Below, piece after piece: positions 9,732 through 18,640 of a stretch of DNA of 64,000 nucleotides; position 1 is the stretch's first letter, and each line of letters starts with the position of its first letter. Source of the DNA: an uncultured Pseudohongiella sp. (GTDB taxonomy: Bacteria > Pseudomonadota > Gammaproteobacteria > Pseudomonadales > Pseudohongiellaceae); contig CACAEJ010000004.1 of the NCBI GenBank assembly GCA_902531515.1, positions 1 through 64,000 on the forward strand, given 5' to 3'. The notes beneath the pieces are model-generated. The model had not been told where the DNA came from, ran no database searches, and worked only from the letters and a program-made list of their open reading frames with translations. The position numbers were made by a program, and so were the translations under genes.

Positions 9732-10681
9732 GTGAAGAAGATTTGAAGTCTTCTTCTCGGCAGGATAACAAAGTACCAGGTCGCACAGTTGGATTTTCGG
9801 TGATGAGCGCGATTATTGGCTTCGTCGCGATATGGATGGGCATCCAAGGTGATTTGTTATGGGATTCGAGCACTAAGCCTAACTTTGAAAATGCGGAATT
9901 TTTGTCAGCTGAGCTGGGTCTTCCAAATGACCCCTTTTGGGGGTTCATAGAGATTCAGGCTGGGGACTTTACCATGGGCAGTAATCCAGTGCTGGATCGC
10001 TTAGCATACGAGAACGAACGTTGGTCGAGTCGTCAAAGGCAAGGAGAAGTATACCTACCATCCTTCTACATCAGTCAGTACGAAACTACGATTGCGCAGT
10101 TTAGTATTTATGCGGAGGAGATTGGTCTTGATCTAGAGCAGATTGAGTTGGCAGGTCCACCTGATTTTGCTGTACATAATGTCACATGGTCGGATGCTGT
10201 TGGGTATGCAAGGTGGCTTGACTCCAAGCTGCGGTCTTCTCCTTATACGCCCGACAGACTTAAAAATATGCTTGAGGGTGGAGGTAGAGTGACCCTTCCC
10301 TCAGAGGCAGAATGGGAGAAAGCTGCACGCGGGACAGATGGGCGAATCTTTCCATGGGGTTCTCAGCCTTCTTCTGATTTCGCGAATTTTAATACTGGTG
10401 CGATTCATTCTGTTGGATCAAAGTCTTGCAACGAATGTGCTTATGGACTCTCTGACATGGCGGGGAATGTCTGGGAATTCACTCGCAGTCCCTTGCAAGA
10501 TTATCCGTATGATCCTGAGGATGATTTTGAAAATTTATCGGACGATGCTCTCTGGGTAATGCGTGGAGGTTCGTTTGCAGACATTATAAATAATGTTCGA
10601 GTGGCCGTGCGGGGAGCGGTAGATCCAGGTGTTCGCAGTAATACAATTGGGTTTCGGGTGGCCATAAGTACAGGCCAATAG
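9728..10681 (+). CDS. Formylglycine-generating-enzyme-fold (SUMF1 domain) protein, catalytic cysteines absent
   Basis: A 317-residue SUMF1/FGE-domain protein. An N-terminal membrane anchor (VGFSVMSAIIGFVAIWMGI, about residues 18-36) puts the domain in the periplasm. Domain hallmarks are clear: FTMGS (about 79), FYISQYETTIAQF (about 113), RVTLPSEAEWEKAARG (about 190), GLSDMAGNVWEFT (about 240) and VMRGGSF (about 278). True aerobic FGE has two cysteines shortly after the RGGS motif; here the stretch reads RGGSFADIINNVRVAVRG with no cysteine, so sulfatase activation is unlikely. It may be a binding or scaffold protein, or an enzyme of the wider family (EgtB, NirV-like). It overlaps the RnfD-like gene by 4 bases and ends in a strong terminator, so the two form a closed unit. 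Confidence 0.85.
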   Translation: MSEEDLKSSSRQDNKVPGRTVGFSVMSAIIGFVAIWMGIQGDLLWDSSTKPNFENAEFLSAELGLPNDPFWGFIEIQAGDFTMGSNPVLDRLAYENERWSSRQRQGEVYLPSFYISQYETTIAQFSIYAEEIGLDLEQIELAGPPDFAVHNVTWSDAVGYARWLDSKLRSSPYTPDRLKNMLEGGGRVTLPSEAEWEKAARGTDGRIFPWGSQPSSDFANFNTGAIHSVGSKSCNECAYGLSDMAGNVWEFTRSPLQDYPYDPEDDFENLSDDALWVMRGGSFADIINNVRVAVRGAVDPGVRSNTIGFRVAISTGQ

Positions 10682-10776
10682 CTATTTGATTTTTTAAGCC
10701 CCTTTTTTAGACAAATTTTGAGCATACACAAAGATTTAGCTTCCCTAATCTTTTCCTCAAATTGGTTGAGCGACCG

Positions 10777-10802
10777 GGGAGGGCTTGCTGCCCTCCCTTT
10801 TT
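10777..10802 (+). terminator. Rho-independent terminator of the 8085-10681 unit
   Basis: GGGAGGGC and GCCCTCCC pair perfectly around a 5-base loop and are followed by five T residues, about 95 bases after the SUMF1-domain gene. Confidence 0.9.
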
Positions 10803-10814
10803 GTAAAATCTAAT

Positions 10815-12635
10815 TCAGTCCCAATCGGGTAGAGCGAAAGTCAGAATGAGATCGCCTCCTCTACGACCTCTAGACCCGCCTCCAGACGCTACGGTTATAA
10901 ATTCTTCACCATCTATTGAGAAAACTGCAGGTGAAGCAAATACTCCGGAGCCGGTGTTGTATTTCCATAATTCCTCACCGGTTTCAGCATCAAAAGCATA
11001 AAAATAGCCGGCAGTGTTGCTTCCCGCACCAACAAACACGAGGCCTCCCGCGGTAACCACTGGTCCTGCTTGGCCATAACCTTCAAAAATCTGCCTCCAG
11101 ATTAGTTCGCCAGTAGTTGGATCATAGGCTGAAAAATATCCTTTTGGATCTCGGGCAGAATTAAAGGGTTGGTCTATGGCGTTAATATAGAGATAGCCGG
11201 TCTCTTTACCATAGGCTAGAGGTCCATAATTTGAGCCTCCTCCAAATCCTGGAGCAAATACCTGATTTGGACCGATTGGTGTAAATTGTTCCACCAGCTC
11301 ATTCTGTTCCATGTGCTGCGCAGGTATGTCCGTTGGAAATACCGGAGAAACCGGTTCCATTCGCTCTCCGTTTTTCTTGTGAGGGATGGGTTGAGTTGGC
11401 CAGGGCTCTTCACCCTCTGTATCGGTCTGTGTGGAGACAGGTGTCTCTATAATGGGATGGACAGGTTCACCAGTCTCCCTATTCAGGATATACAGCCAGC
11501 TGTTTTTGCTTGCCTGGGCTAGCGCCTTAACGGGTTCACCGTCCACCTCCATGTCAAAAAGCACTGGTTGATTACCCGAGTCATAATCCCAGACATCGTG
11601 ATGGACTTGTTGGTAATACCAAGCCAACTCTCCTTCATCTAGTGTCAATGCTATTAGAGAATCTGTAAACAAGTTCATTCCATCTCGTTTAGTGCTGTCG
11701 CCGAACGGGTTTCCCACCGCGAAATAGACCATCCCTAGTTCTGGATCAATGGAGGGAGTCTCCCATATCCCGCCGCCATTACGCTCACCCCCGACCCACG
11801 TCGGACCCGCTATATCCCAGCCCTGGTCACTTTCATCCTGCGGTACGGTGTTGAAATGCCAGAGTACTTCGCCGGTTTGATCATCTATTGCTAAAACGTA
11901 TCCACCAGCAATGTGGCTTTCGCTTCTGGTAGTCCCGATATAAATTACATCGTCGTGTATTTGGGGGGCCGTTGTGAACCAGTATCCAACAGAAATCGCA
12001 GTCTCGATTGAAGGATCCTTCTGATGCAGAACATCTAAAATTACAGAAGCTTGTCCGCCATCACCAAAACTCTCTAAGGGCTCCCCCGTTTTTGCATCAA
12101 GGGCGAACATAAACGAACCGGCTGCTGTGTAAACGACACCTTCATCATAGACAACACCCCGGTGACGAAAAATGTAACCTTCCCTTCGACCGCCACCTAA
12201 AAGGCGAGTTACATCGTACGTCCAAATTAGGTGGCCATCTCGGGCGCTGACTGCGTACACACTACCCCTAGAGTCGGTGATATACATAACCTCATCCACG
12301 ATCACAGGAGTAGTCTGATTGCTCACGCCGTCAATTACACCGTGCTGGAATAACCATCGAGGTGTGAGGGTACCAACATTCTCCCTTGTGATTTGATCTG
12401 TGGGTGCAAAACGTGACCCATGAAGGTCAAAATTATGTAACGGCCACTCTAAGTCAGAGACCGTAGAGCGAATTTCAACGGCACCGCCGGTAGTTTCACT
12501 ACTAGTCGCGACCGAGATAGATGTAGTGTTGTTGGCATCCTGAGAACAAGCATTTAAAGCTAAAATTAAAAGCGCGACGCCAGTGAATTTGACTCGGATT
12601 TTGTAGCTGTTCAAATAATCAACAGGTTTCTGCAT
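10815..12635 (-). CDS. PQQ-dependent dehydrogenase (quinoprotein), lipoprotein
   Basis: A 606-residue beta-propeller quinoprotein. The N-terminus has a signal peptide ending in a lipobox (LALNAC, Cys about 30), so the protein is probably a lipid-anchored periplasmic enzyme. Repeated propeller blades carry the PQQ tryptophan-docking pattern (DGHLIWTYDV, TGEVLWHFNTV, TGELIWRQIF, TGEELWKYNTG). HHDVWDYDSGNQPVLFD near residue 350 matches the HHDxWDxD segment of the glucose/quinate/alcohol dehydrogenase superfamily. The vicinal Cys-Cys pair of methanol and ethanol dehydrogenases is absent, so a sugar or polyol substrate is as likely as an alcohol. It follows a cytochrome c gene by 36 bases, its likely electron acceptor. 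No PQQ biosynthesis genes lie in the window. Confidence 0.85.
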   Translation of the reverse strand: MQKPVDYLNSYKIRVKFTGVALLILALNACSQDANNTTSISVATSSETTGGAVEIRSTVSDLEWPLHNFDLHGSRFAPTDQITRENVGTLTPRWLFQHGVIDGVSNQTTPVIVDEVMYITDSRGSVYAVSARDGHLIWTYDVTRLLGGGRREGYIFRHRGVVYDEGVVYTAAGSFMFALDAKTGEPLESFGDGGQASVILDVLHQKDPSIETAISVGYWFTTAPQIHDDVIYIGTTRSESHIAGGYVLAIDDQTGEVLWHFNTVPQDESDQGWDIAGPTWVGGERNGGGIWETPSIDPELGMVYFAVGNPFGDSTKRDGMNLFTDSLIALTLDEGELAWYYQQVHHDVWDYDSGNQPVLFDMEVDGEPVKALAQASKNSWLYILNRETGEPVHPIIETPVSTQTDTEGEEPWPTQPIPHKKNGERMEPVSPVFPTDIPAQHMEQNELVEQFTPIGPNQVFAPGFGGGSNYGPLAYGKETGYLYINAIDQPFNSARDPKGYFSAYDPTTGELIWRQIFEGYGQAGPVVTAGGLVFVGAGSNTAGYFYAFDAETGEELWKYNTGSGVFASPAVFSIDGEEFITVASGGGSRGRRGGDLILTFALPDWD

Positions 12636-12671
12636 TGATAAACTCCAATGTCTCGTTTAGGTTGATAAATA

Positions 12672-13004
12672 TTACTGACTCTCGTCTAACATGAATTGTA
12701 CGATGGCTTTTAAATTATCATCTGTACAATCTGAACAAAGCCCTCGCGCTGGCATCATACCATTTAGTCCGTTGATGGTGCTTTGAACTAAGGTATTAAA
12801 ACCTTTCTCTAATCTGATCTCCCACTCGATAGTATCTCCTACTACCGGCGCGTGAGCTTGTCCCGTGCCGTGGCATGCAAAGCAAGTCGCCTGGTATTTT
12901 GCTTCAGCATCAAAGCTTTCTGACTCTTGTGCCACTGCTTCCGCACTCACAAGAGTTGTAATAAACCATATTGCTGTAAGTTTACATTTTTGATGGTTGT
13001 TCAT
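12672..13004 (-). CDS. Periplasmic cytochrome c5-like monoheme protein
   Basis: A 110-residue class I cytochrome c with a Sec signal peptide (cleavage after about residue 25, AVAQ). Heme attachment is CFACH (Cys41, Cys44, His45). The distal ligand is probably one of the methionines of GMMPARG (Met83 or Met84). A second cysteine pair, Cys90 and Cys93, follows; such a pair near the C-terminus is characteristic of cytochrome c5, where it forms a disulfide. It is the first gene of an operon with the PQQ dehydrogenase and probably carries its electrons onward to the respiratory chain. Confidence 0.88.
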   Translation of the reverse strand: MNNHQKCKLTAIWFITTLVSAEAVAQESESFDAEAKYQATCFACHGTGQAHAPVVGDTIEWEIRLEKGFNTLVQSTINGLNGMMPARGLCSDCTDDNLKAIVQFMLDESQ

Positions 13005-13155
13005 TAGATACCTTTGACTTTTTCAACTAGTAACACTCAAAACTCTCCGGTCGATTGCCAGTTTACCCAACAAAGTAGGTATTCGACAACGTTGAGCCTA
13101 ATGCATAGAATGCGGCTGAGCTGGATCTTACAGCTTTGAGAGATTTGGGGACTAA

Positions 13156-14043
13156 ATGTTTAAAAAAGCCGTAACTATGACCGTTTTTACGGGAATCTCA
13201 GCGATCACGCTTTTGTGGTTGTTTTTACCGCCTAAAATTTCCGTATCGGGAGAGGTGCCTATTTCAGGTGAAGCTGTTAAAAGAGGCGAATACCTTGTAA
13301 TTGCGGGGGGTTGCAGCAGCTGTCATAGGGGACAAACTGAACAAACCAATGAGAGTCTTGCCGGAGGCCTCGGTATAGAAACTGAATTTGGTACATTTTT
13401 CGCGCCCAATATTACGCCAGATATCACGACAGGAATTGGTAGTTGGGGAGCTGAGGATTTTTTGAGAGCCCTAAAGCATGGTCGGCGACCTTCGGGCGGA
13501 TTTTATTTCCCCTCTTTTCCCTATCGTGCCTACTCTAAACTAAGTGATGAGGATGTGCTTTCGATGGCCGCGTATCTGATGTCACTTCGGCCAGTCTCCA
13601 TGCGAGTGCCTGAGCCAAGCACACCCCCATGGCTAGCGCGCTGGATGGTTGCAGGTTGGAACAAGTTAGCAGATCTTTCGGGCTCTCCCGATGAAATATA
13701 CGATGATGCTCTGGTAGAAAGGGGTGCTTACCTGGCAAGGAATCTGGGACATTGCGGGGAGTGCCATACCCCTCGGAATAGTCTGGGCATTCTTGATTAT
13801 TCACGAGAATTCGCAGGAGCGGAGCTTGGCGATGAAATTATTGAGCCGATTGATGGTGCAGCACTTGAGGAGTGGACTACCAATAATTTTGATATTTTTC
13901 TATTACTTGGATTAAAGCCAGATGGTGAGTTTGTTGGTGGAGATATGGGTGAAGTAATAGAGCACAATACAAGTAAACTAACAGAAGGGGACCGTGATGC
14001 CCTTGCGGCATTCTTTACTCGTCATAATTCCTCGGGCGGTTGA
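13156..14043 (+). CDS. Membrane-anchored diheme cytochrome c
   Basis: A 295-residue protein with an uncleaved-looking N-terminal membrane segment (about residues 8-25) and two class I cytochrome c domains. Heme motifs are CSSCH at Cys53-His57 and CGECH at about Cys200. Segments such as RGEYLVIAGGCSSCH, FGTFFAPNITPD and GRRPSGGFYFPSFPYRAYSKLSDEDVLSMAAYL match the cytochrome subunits of gluconate, alcohol and sorbitol dehydrogenases, which usually have three hemes; this one has two. Divergent from the PQQ dehydrogenase operon, with which it probably shares a job: passing electrons from periplasmic oxidation to the quinol or oxidase system. Confidence 0.85.
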   Translation: MFKKAVTMTVFTGISAITLLWLFLPPKISVSGEVPISGEAVKRGEYLVIAGGCSSCHRGQTEQTNESLAGGLGIETEFGTFFAPNITPDITTGIGSWGAEDFLRALKHGRRPSGGFYFPSFPYRAYSKLSDEDVLSMAAYLMSLRPVSMRVPEPSTPPWLARWMVAGWNKLADLSGSPDEIYDDALVERGAYLARNLGHCGECHTPRNSLGILDYSREFAGAELGDEIIEPIDGAALEEWTTNNFDIFLLLGLKPDGEFVGGDMGEVIEHNTSKLTEGDRDALAAFFTRHNSSGG

Positions 14044-14082
14044 AAGTAACTATTTGATTGTGGCTCCAACTTGAGCTAGTTG

Positions 14083-14112
14083 AAAAAAGGCGACACCACT
14101 GTGTCGCCTTTA
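14083..14112. terminator. Bidirectional terminator between the diheme cytochrome and cytochrome c' genes
   Basis: GGCGACAC and GTGTCGCC pair perfectly around CACT. Six A residues lie on one side and three T residues on the other, so the hairpin can stop both converging transcripts, more strongly on the minus strand. Confidence 0.8.
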
Positions 14113-14127
14113 ATAATCGAGTCTTGA

Positions 14128-14604
14128 TTAGTCTCTATCGACTCTGTAAGTGTCGTGGCAGTTTCCACAGGAGCCACCGAACGCTCGGAATGCTCCTAGA
14201 GTTGAACCCATATCGCCGGTCGCTGCTGCATCAGCGAACGCATTAGCATTAGTGATTAGTGCTTCGCTCATTTCCGTAATATCGTCTTGGTTATCCCAAA
14301 TACTGTCCAGCGCAGTGGTTTCTATGCCGTCGAACGCGCTAGTGTCGACTGATAGCATTTCTGGAATCATGGTGGCCATAACTGCGATTCGCCTTGCATT
14401 GCGTTCAGCGACCTCAGCATTAAACGGAGCGCCTTGTGCCATACCGGCAATTGGACCTAAATTGTAGCGAATAGTCTTGAATAAAGACTTGCGCTGATCC
14501 ACCGCGGCAGCGGCTTGCTCCTCGGGGGTCATGTCTTGCGCGACTGAATTATACGTTACACCAATTATCGCGGCCGCTGTTAGCAGCGCTGCTATTCTTC
14601 TCAT
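14128..14604 (-). CDS. Cytochrome c' (class II)
   Basis: A 158-residue class II cytochrome c with signal peptide (MRRIAALLTAAAIIGVTYNSVAQ). The ATG at 14604 was chosen over that at 14619 because GGGAGA precedes it at good spacing. The heme motif CGNCH lies near the C-terminus, as in all cytochromes c', and the rest is a four-helix bundle pattern (AAVDQRKSLFKTIRYNLGPIAG at the N-terminal helix, Arg/Asn-rich AERNARRIAVMATMIPE). Cytochromes c' bind NO and CO and may protect against nitrosative stress or carry electrons. Transcribed alone next to the PQQ/cytochrome c block. Confidence 0.9.
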   Translation of the reverse strand: MRRIAALLTAAAIIGVTYNSVAQDMTPEEQAAAAVDQRKSLFKTIRYNLGPIAGMAQGAPFNAEVAERNARRIAVMATMIPEMLSVDTSAFDGIETTALDSIWDNQDDITEMSEALITNANAFADAAATGDMGSTLGAFRAFGGSCGNCHDTYRVDRD

Positions 14605-14764
14605 TGCAATTTCTCCCATACCCTATATTTCAATTAAACTAACTTCTTTGAGATTCAGACTAAGCTTTTCTCTCACTAAAGTATCGACTCGTTTTACCAT
14701 CACTATATTATAAATAATAGAGGTGTTTCATTGCGCAGTGATCGAGAAGCCAAATTTACTTGTT

Positions 14765-16387
14765 TTAAGGCTCTGCAAGATATCCAGGCCCATGGAGAAT
14801 CCTGCCTGGGCGAGCACCGGTATGTTGTCCATTTTCTACAACTAAAGCGCCATTGACCAAAACAAACTTCATGCCAACCGCATATTGGTGGGGATCCTCG
14901 AAAGTGGCTTTATCGACAATTTCATCAGGATCAAAAATAGCGATGTCAGCAAAGTATCCCTCGGTTATAAGGCCCCTGTCATGGATGCCGAGTCGACGTG
15001 CGGATTGACTACTCATTTTGCGAATCGCATCTTCTAGACTCAATATACCTCGCTCGCGCACATAGAGCCCTAGTACTCTGGCAAAAGTTCCGTACTGACG
15101 GGGATGCGGCGCCCCCTCACCAAAAATTCCGACCGGACCATCGGAGCCTATCGCTGTTGCAGGGTGCTGCATGATCCGATCCACATCTTCAGGGCCTATA
15201 GCATGATAAACAGCGGTAGCACCGCCGCCTCGGATAATGTTGAACACAACGTCTGCGGCGTTTTCGGGAGTCGGATATAGGCCCGCGTCGATGGCAAGTT
15301 CTGCCAAGTTTTTTCCGGCCATGTCGGGATCCCAGCTGTTACGAGAGATAAAAACATTACTTGGATCACCTCCACCGCGGTCATACAAGATCTTTGCTAC
15401 TACCTCATTTTTAATAGTTGAATAAGTTTCAGGACTGTTGATTCGGGTCAGCATTTCTTCCCGACCGCCGGCCTGTGCCCATTGAGGGATCAGTGCGTTG
15501 ATGCTGGTTTGTGAGGCCGTATAGGGATACTGATCAATTGTGACGTCGACACCTCGAGCGCGCGCTTCATCAACCAATCGTAAACTTTCAACTGATGCGC
15601 CCCAGTTTTCCACTCCTATTACCTTATGGTGGGTAATTTGCACGGGGATCCCAGCCTCCTCTCCGATGCGGATTGTTTCTTGTACCGAGTCTATAAGCTG
15701 TGCGGCTTCTTCGCGCATATGAGATATATATATGCCGTTGTATTCAGCTGCGACTTTCGATAGCTGAATAACTTCCTCTGTCGAAGTGAAGCTTCCTGGG
15801 ACGTAAAACAACCCGGTGGAAATACCAAGCGCGCCTTGCTCCATGGCGTCCCTCACCATCTGCTTCATGCGCTCCATTTCTTGAGGGGAGGCCTTTCTGA
15901 GTCCGAAACCGATGACCCTCTGTCTTATGGTACCTTGACCGACGAAAACTGCCCAGTTAGGGCTTATTCGCAAATCTTGAATGTCAGCATAGTGTCTGTC
16001 GATAGGGTAGGGTGAGGAGCCATCGTTCCCTTCGGTAAGGGTCGTAACTCCTTGTAGTAAGGCGCTTTCGGCATTGGGGACATCGAAAATTCCTCTTAAT
16101 GCGTGTGTGTGTGGATCTATGAATCCAGGAGAAACGACCAGACCTCTGGCATCGATATATCGTTTCGCTTCCTCACCCGAAAGGTTTCCAATTCTGATGA
16201 TACGGTCGTCTCTGACGCCTATATCTGCTTGGTACCACGGGTTACCAGACCCATCGATGACCCTTCCATTCAGAATAATCAGGTCATAATCTTGGGAAGC
16301 CGCTGAAGTTGGGGAATGCAGGACCAACAGTGTAATGAAACAAGTTAAGCTATCCAATCCGAAGCTTTTGTGATTTGTTTTTCTCAA
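14765..16387 (-). CDS. N-acyl-D-amino-acid deacylase (D-aminoacylase), secreted
   Basis: A 540-residue amidohydrolase-superfamily protein of the D-aminoacylase group, which releases D-amino acids from N-acyl-D-amino acids. It has an N-terminal signal peptide (about residues 1-30), so it acts in the periplasm. Motifs: DLIILNGRVIDGSGNPWYQADIGVRDDRI, the metal motif PGFIDPHTHA near residue 93, HMREEA near 224, HHKVIG near 254 and SDGPVG near 430. The start is TTG, 4 bases after the M13 peptidase stop and with GGTGA before it, so the gene is translated as the second cistron of that operon. The pairing with a secreted peptidase suggests use of peptides or wall fragments containing D-residues. Confidence 0.88.
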   Translation of the reverse strand: MRKTNHKSFGLDSLTCFITLLVLHSPTSAASQDYDLIILNGRVIDGSGNPWYQADIGVRDDRIIRIGNLSGEEAKRYIDARGLVVSPGFIDPHTHALRGIFDVPNAESALLQGVTTLTEGNDGSSPYPIDRHYADIQDLRISPNWAVFVGQGTIRQRVIGFGLRKASPQEMERMKQMVRDAMEQGALGISTGLFYVPGSFTSTEEVIQLSKVAAEYNGIYISHMREEAAQLIDSVQETIRIGEEAGIPVQITHHKVIGVENWGASVESLRLVDEARARGVDVTIDQYPYTASQTSINALIPQWAQAGGREEMLTRINSPETYSTIKNEVVAKILYDRGGGDPSNVFISRNSWDPDMAGKNLAELAIDAGLYPTPENAADVVFNIIRGGGATAVYHAIGPEDVDRIMQHPATAIGSDGPVGIFGEGAPHPRQYGTFARVLGLYVRERGILSLEDAIRKMSSQSARRLGIHDRGLITEGYFADIAIFDPDEIVDKATFEDPHQYAVGMKFVLVNGALVVENGQHTGARPGRILHGPGYLAEP

Positions 16388-16391
16388 AGAG

Positions 16392-18509
16392 TCACCAAAT
16401 TCTCACACGCTCTTCTGGGGGTAGATAGAGTATGTCTCCCTCTTCTACTTCAAATGCTTCATACCACTCATCAAAGTTTCTAACGACGCCATTAACTCTA
16501 TACTCAGAAGGGGAGTGGGGATCGCTGGTTAGCCTTTGTATTAAGGCATCTTCGCGATATTTACGTTGCCAAACTTGAGCCCAAGATAAGAAAAATCTCT
16601 GGTCGCCGGTTAAACCATCAATGATGGGAGCTTCTTCGCCAGCCAATGACATCTTATAAGCGCGAAAAGCCAAAGAAAGCCCGCCTATATCACCAATATT
16701 TTCCCCGAGAGTAAAATTACCATCAATAAAATATCCGGAGACAGGTTCAAATTTATCGTATTGCGAAGCAATGGCCGTCGTAAGTAACTCAAAGTTCTCC
16801 CGATCTTCATCAGTCCACCAATTTCGCTGGATCCCAGCAAAGTCTGACTTTGAGCCTTGGTCGTCAAACCCATGCCCCATTTCATGCCCTATTACCGCGC
16901 CGATACCACCGTAATTCACTGCTGTATCAGCTTGTGGGTCGAAAAACGGGGGCTGTAGTATGCCTGCTGGGAAAACTATTTCGTTAAATGACGAGTTGTA
17001 ATATGCATTGACGGTTTGGGGCGTCATACCCCACTCCTCTCGGTTGGTTGGTTTACCTAAACGTTGGATTTCATCTGCATAGTTAAACTCTCTAATTTTC
17101 TGAGCGTTTGTAAAAAGGTCGCTTTGATCTATCTCAATAGATGAAAAATCTTTCCATTCATCTGGATAAGCTATTTTAGGTCTGAAAGACTGAAGCTTTT
17201 TGAGCGCCTCATCCTTGGTGGCTGAACTCATCCAATCAATTTCATCAATGCTTTGGGCCAATGCGGCACGGAGATTCTCAACAAGCCGCTCCATTTGTTG
17301 CTTAGCTGACTCGGGGAAATGGCGTTGGACATAGACTTGCCCGACTGCCTCTCCCAAGCTATTCAAGGCGCCTACTCGGGAAACACCCCGCTCCCAGCGA
17401 TCTCTCTGCTCAGGCACCCCTCTAAGAACTGTTGAGTAAAAGTTAAAACGCGCATTATCTAATTCTTCAGATAGGGTGCTGGCACTGTCGACTATTAAAC
17501 GGTAGGTCATATAGCTGACCCAATCATCGACTGGGAGCAGGTTTACTAAATCTATAATAGGAGACATGGCACTTGGATAAGAAACGTTTAAATCTTCGAG
17601 CTGACTGATGCCGGCTGCATTAAAATAGCTATCCCAATCAAAACCCGGGAAGGTATCTTTAAAGTCTGTAAATGTCATCGGGTTGTAGGTTAGGTCACGA
17701 TTACGACGTTGATTTCGGGGCCAAAGACTCTCTGCAATCGCTGTCTCGAGGTTAAGTATGCTCCGCGCTTTCTGATTTGCATCTTCAATAGATGCAAATT
17801 CTAAAATCTCGGTAATATGATCAATATAAGCGGTTCTGACATCCTTAAATTCCTCAGTGTCGCGCAAGTAGTAGTCCCGGTCCGGTAGCGAAATTCCACC
17901 CACCGAAAGTACCAATTGGTGTCTATCTGGATTACTGCGATCTGCTCCCACATAGAAACCAAATGGTGTCGCCGTGTTTTCAATAAATGAGCGCCCGAAC
18001 GCAACGATAAGCTTGTCTCTGCTATCAATCTCTCGAAGTTTTGCCAAACTATCTTGCAAGGGTCCGATACCTCGGTCGTTTAGTACATCTACGTTCATGT
18101 AACTGAGATAGTAGTCGCTTATTTTTTGTTCGATCGAACCTTGAGTTGGCTCTGTTTGGCTTAGATCCTCAATAATGCCTCGGACCCGTTGGTCAGAACG
18201 GTCACTTAAGACTGTAAATGATCCATAGCTGCTTCTGGAGGCCGGCAACTCAAAAGTATCCAGCCATCCACCATTTGCGTACCGAAAGAAATCATCACCA
18301 GCCTTTGTTGCAGGGTCTTGATGAGACATATCTATGCCGAAACTACCTAGTTCGGGTGCCAAGCTGGTTTTTGTTTCAAGAGGACTTGCGGCAGTTCCCC
18401 GGTCGTTTAAGGGCGCTCCTCCCATATCGCTACTTGGACCGCAGCTTGATATTAGCGCAATCAATGTAAGAGCCCACAGAGATCGAAATATGATTGATTC
18501 TGATACCAT
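16392..18509 (-). CDS. M13 family (neprilysin/PepO-like) metalloendopeptidase, lipoprotein
   Basis: A 705-residue zinc peptidase of family M13, which cleaves oligopeptides. The ATG at 18509 was preferred to 18527 because GAGGAGAAA lies directly before it. A signal peptide ends in a lipobox (LISSC), so it is probably membrane-anchored in the periplasm. The N-terminal domain has PATKAGDDFFRYANGGW, typical of the family. The catalytic region carries the zinc motif HEMGH (in IGHEMGHGFDDQGSKSD) and the third ligand in ENIGDIGGLSLAF. Upstream gene of an operon with the D-aminoacylase, 4 bases apart. Confidence 0.93.
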   Translation of the reverse strand: MVSESIIFRSLWALTLIALISSCGPSSDMGGAPLNDRGTAASPLETKTSLAPELGSFGIDMSHQDPATKAGDDFFRYANGGWLDTFELPASRSSYGSFTVLSDRSDQRVRGIIEDLSQTEPTQGSIEQKISDYYLSYMNVDVLNDRGIGPLQDSLAKLREIDSRDKLIVAFGRSFIENTATPFGFYVGADRSNPDRHQLVLSVGGISLPDRDYYLRDTEEFKDVRTAYIDHITEILEFASIEDANQKARSILNLETAIAESLWPRNQRRNRDLTYNPMTFTDFKDTFPGFDWDSYFNAAGISQLEDLNVSYPSAMSPIIDLVNLLPVDDWVSYMTYRLIVDSASTLSEELDNARFNFYSTVLRGVPEQRDRWERGVSRVGALNSLGEAVGQVYVQRHFPESAKQQMERLVENLRAALAQSIDEIDWMSSATKDEALKKLQSFRPKIAYPDEWKDFSSIEIDQSDLFTNAQKIREFNYADEIQRLGKPTNREEWGMTPQTVNAYYNSSFNEIVFPAGILQPPFFDPQADTAVNYGGIGAVIGHEMGHGFDDQGSKSDFAGIQRNWWTDEDRENFELLTTAIASQYDKFEPVSGYFIDGNFTLGENIGDIGGLSLAFRAYKMSLAGEEAPIIDGLTGDQRFFLSWAQVWQRKYREDALIQRLTSDPHSPSEYRVNGVVRNFDEWYEAFEVEEGDILYLPPEERVRIW

Positions 18510-18640
18510 CTTTTTCTCCTCGTTCATAGCTCAGTTAAGCCAATTCGTGAAGTATACCTGATTTAGATTTATCGATAATATGGCCAGCTGAAAAACAACC
18601 TAAGTGCGGCAATCCAACTTAAGGAAATAATAACAGACTA

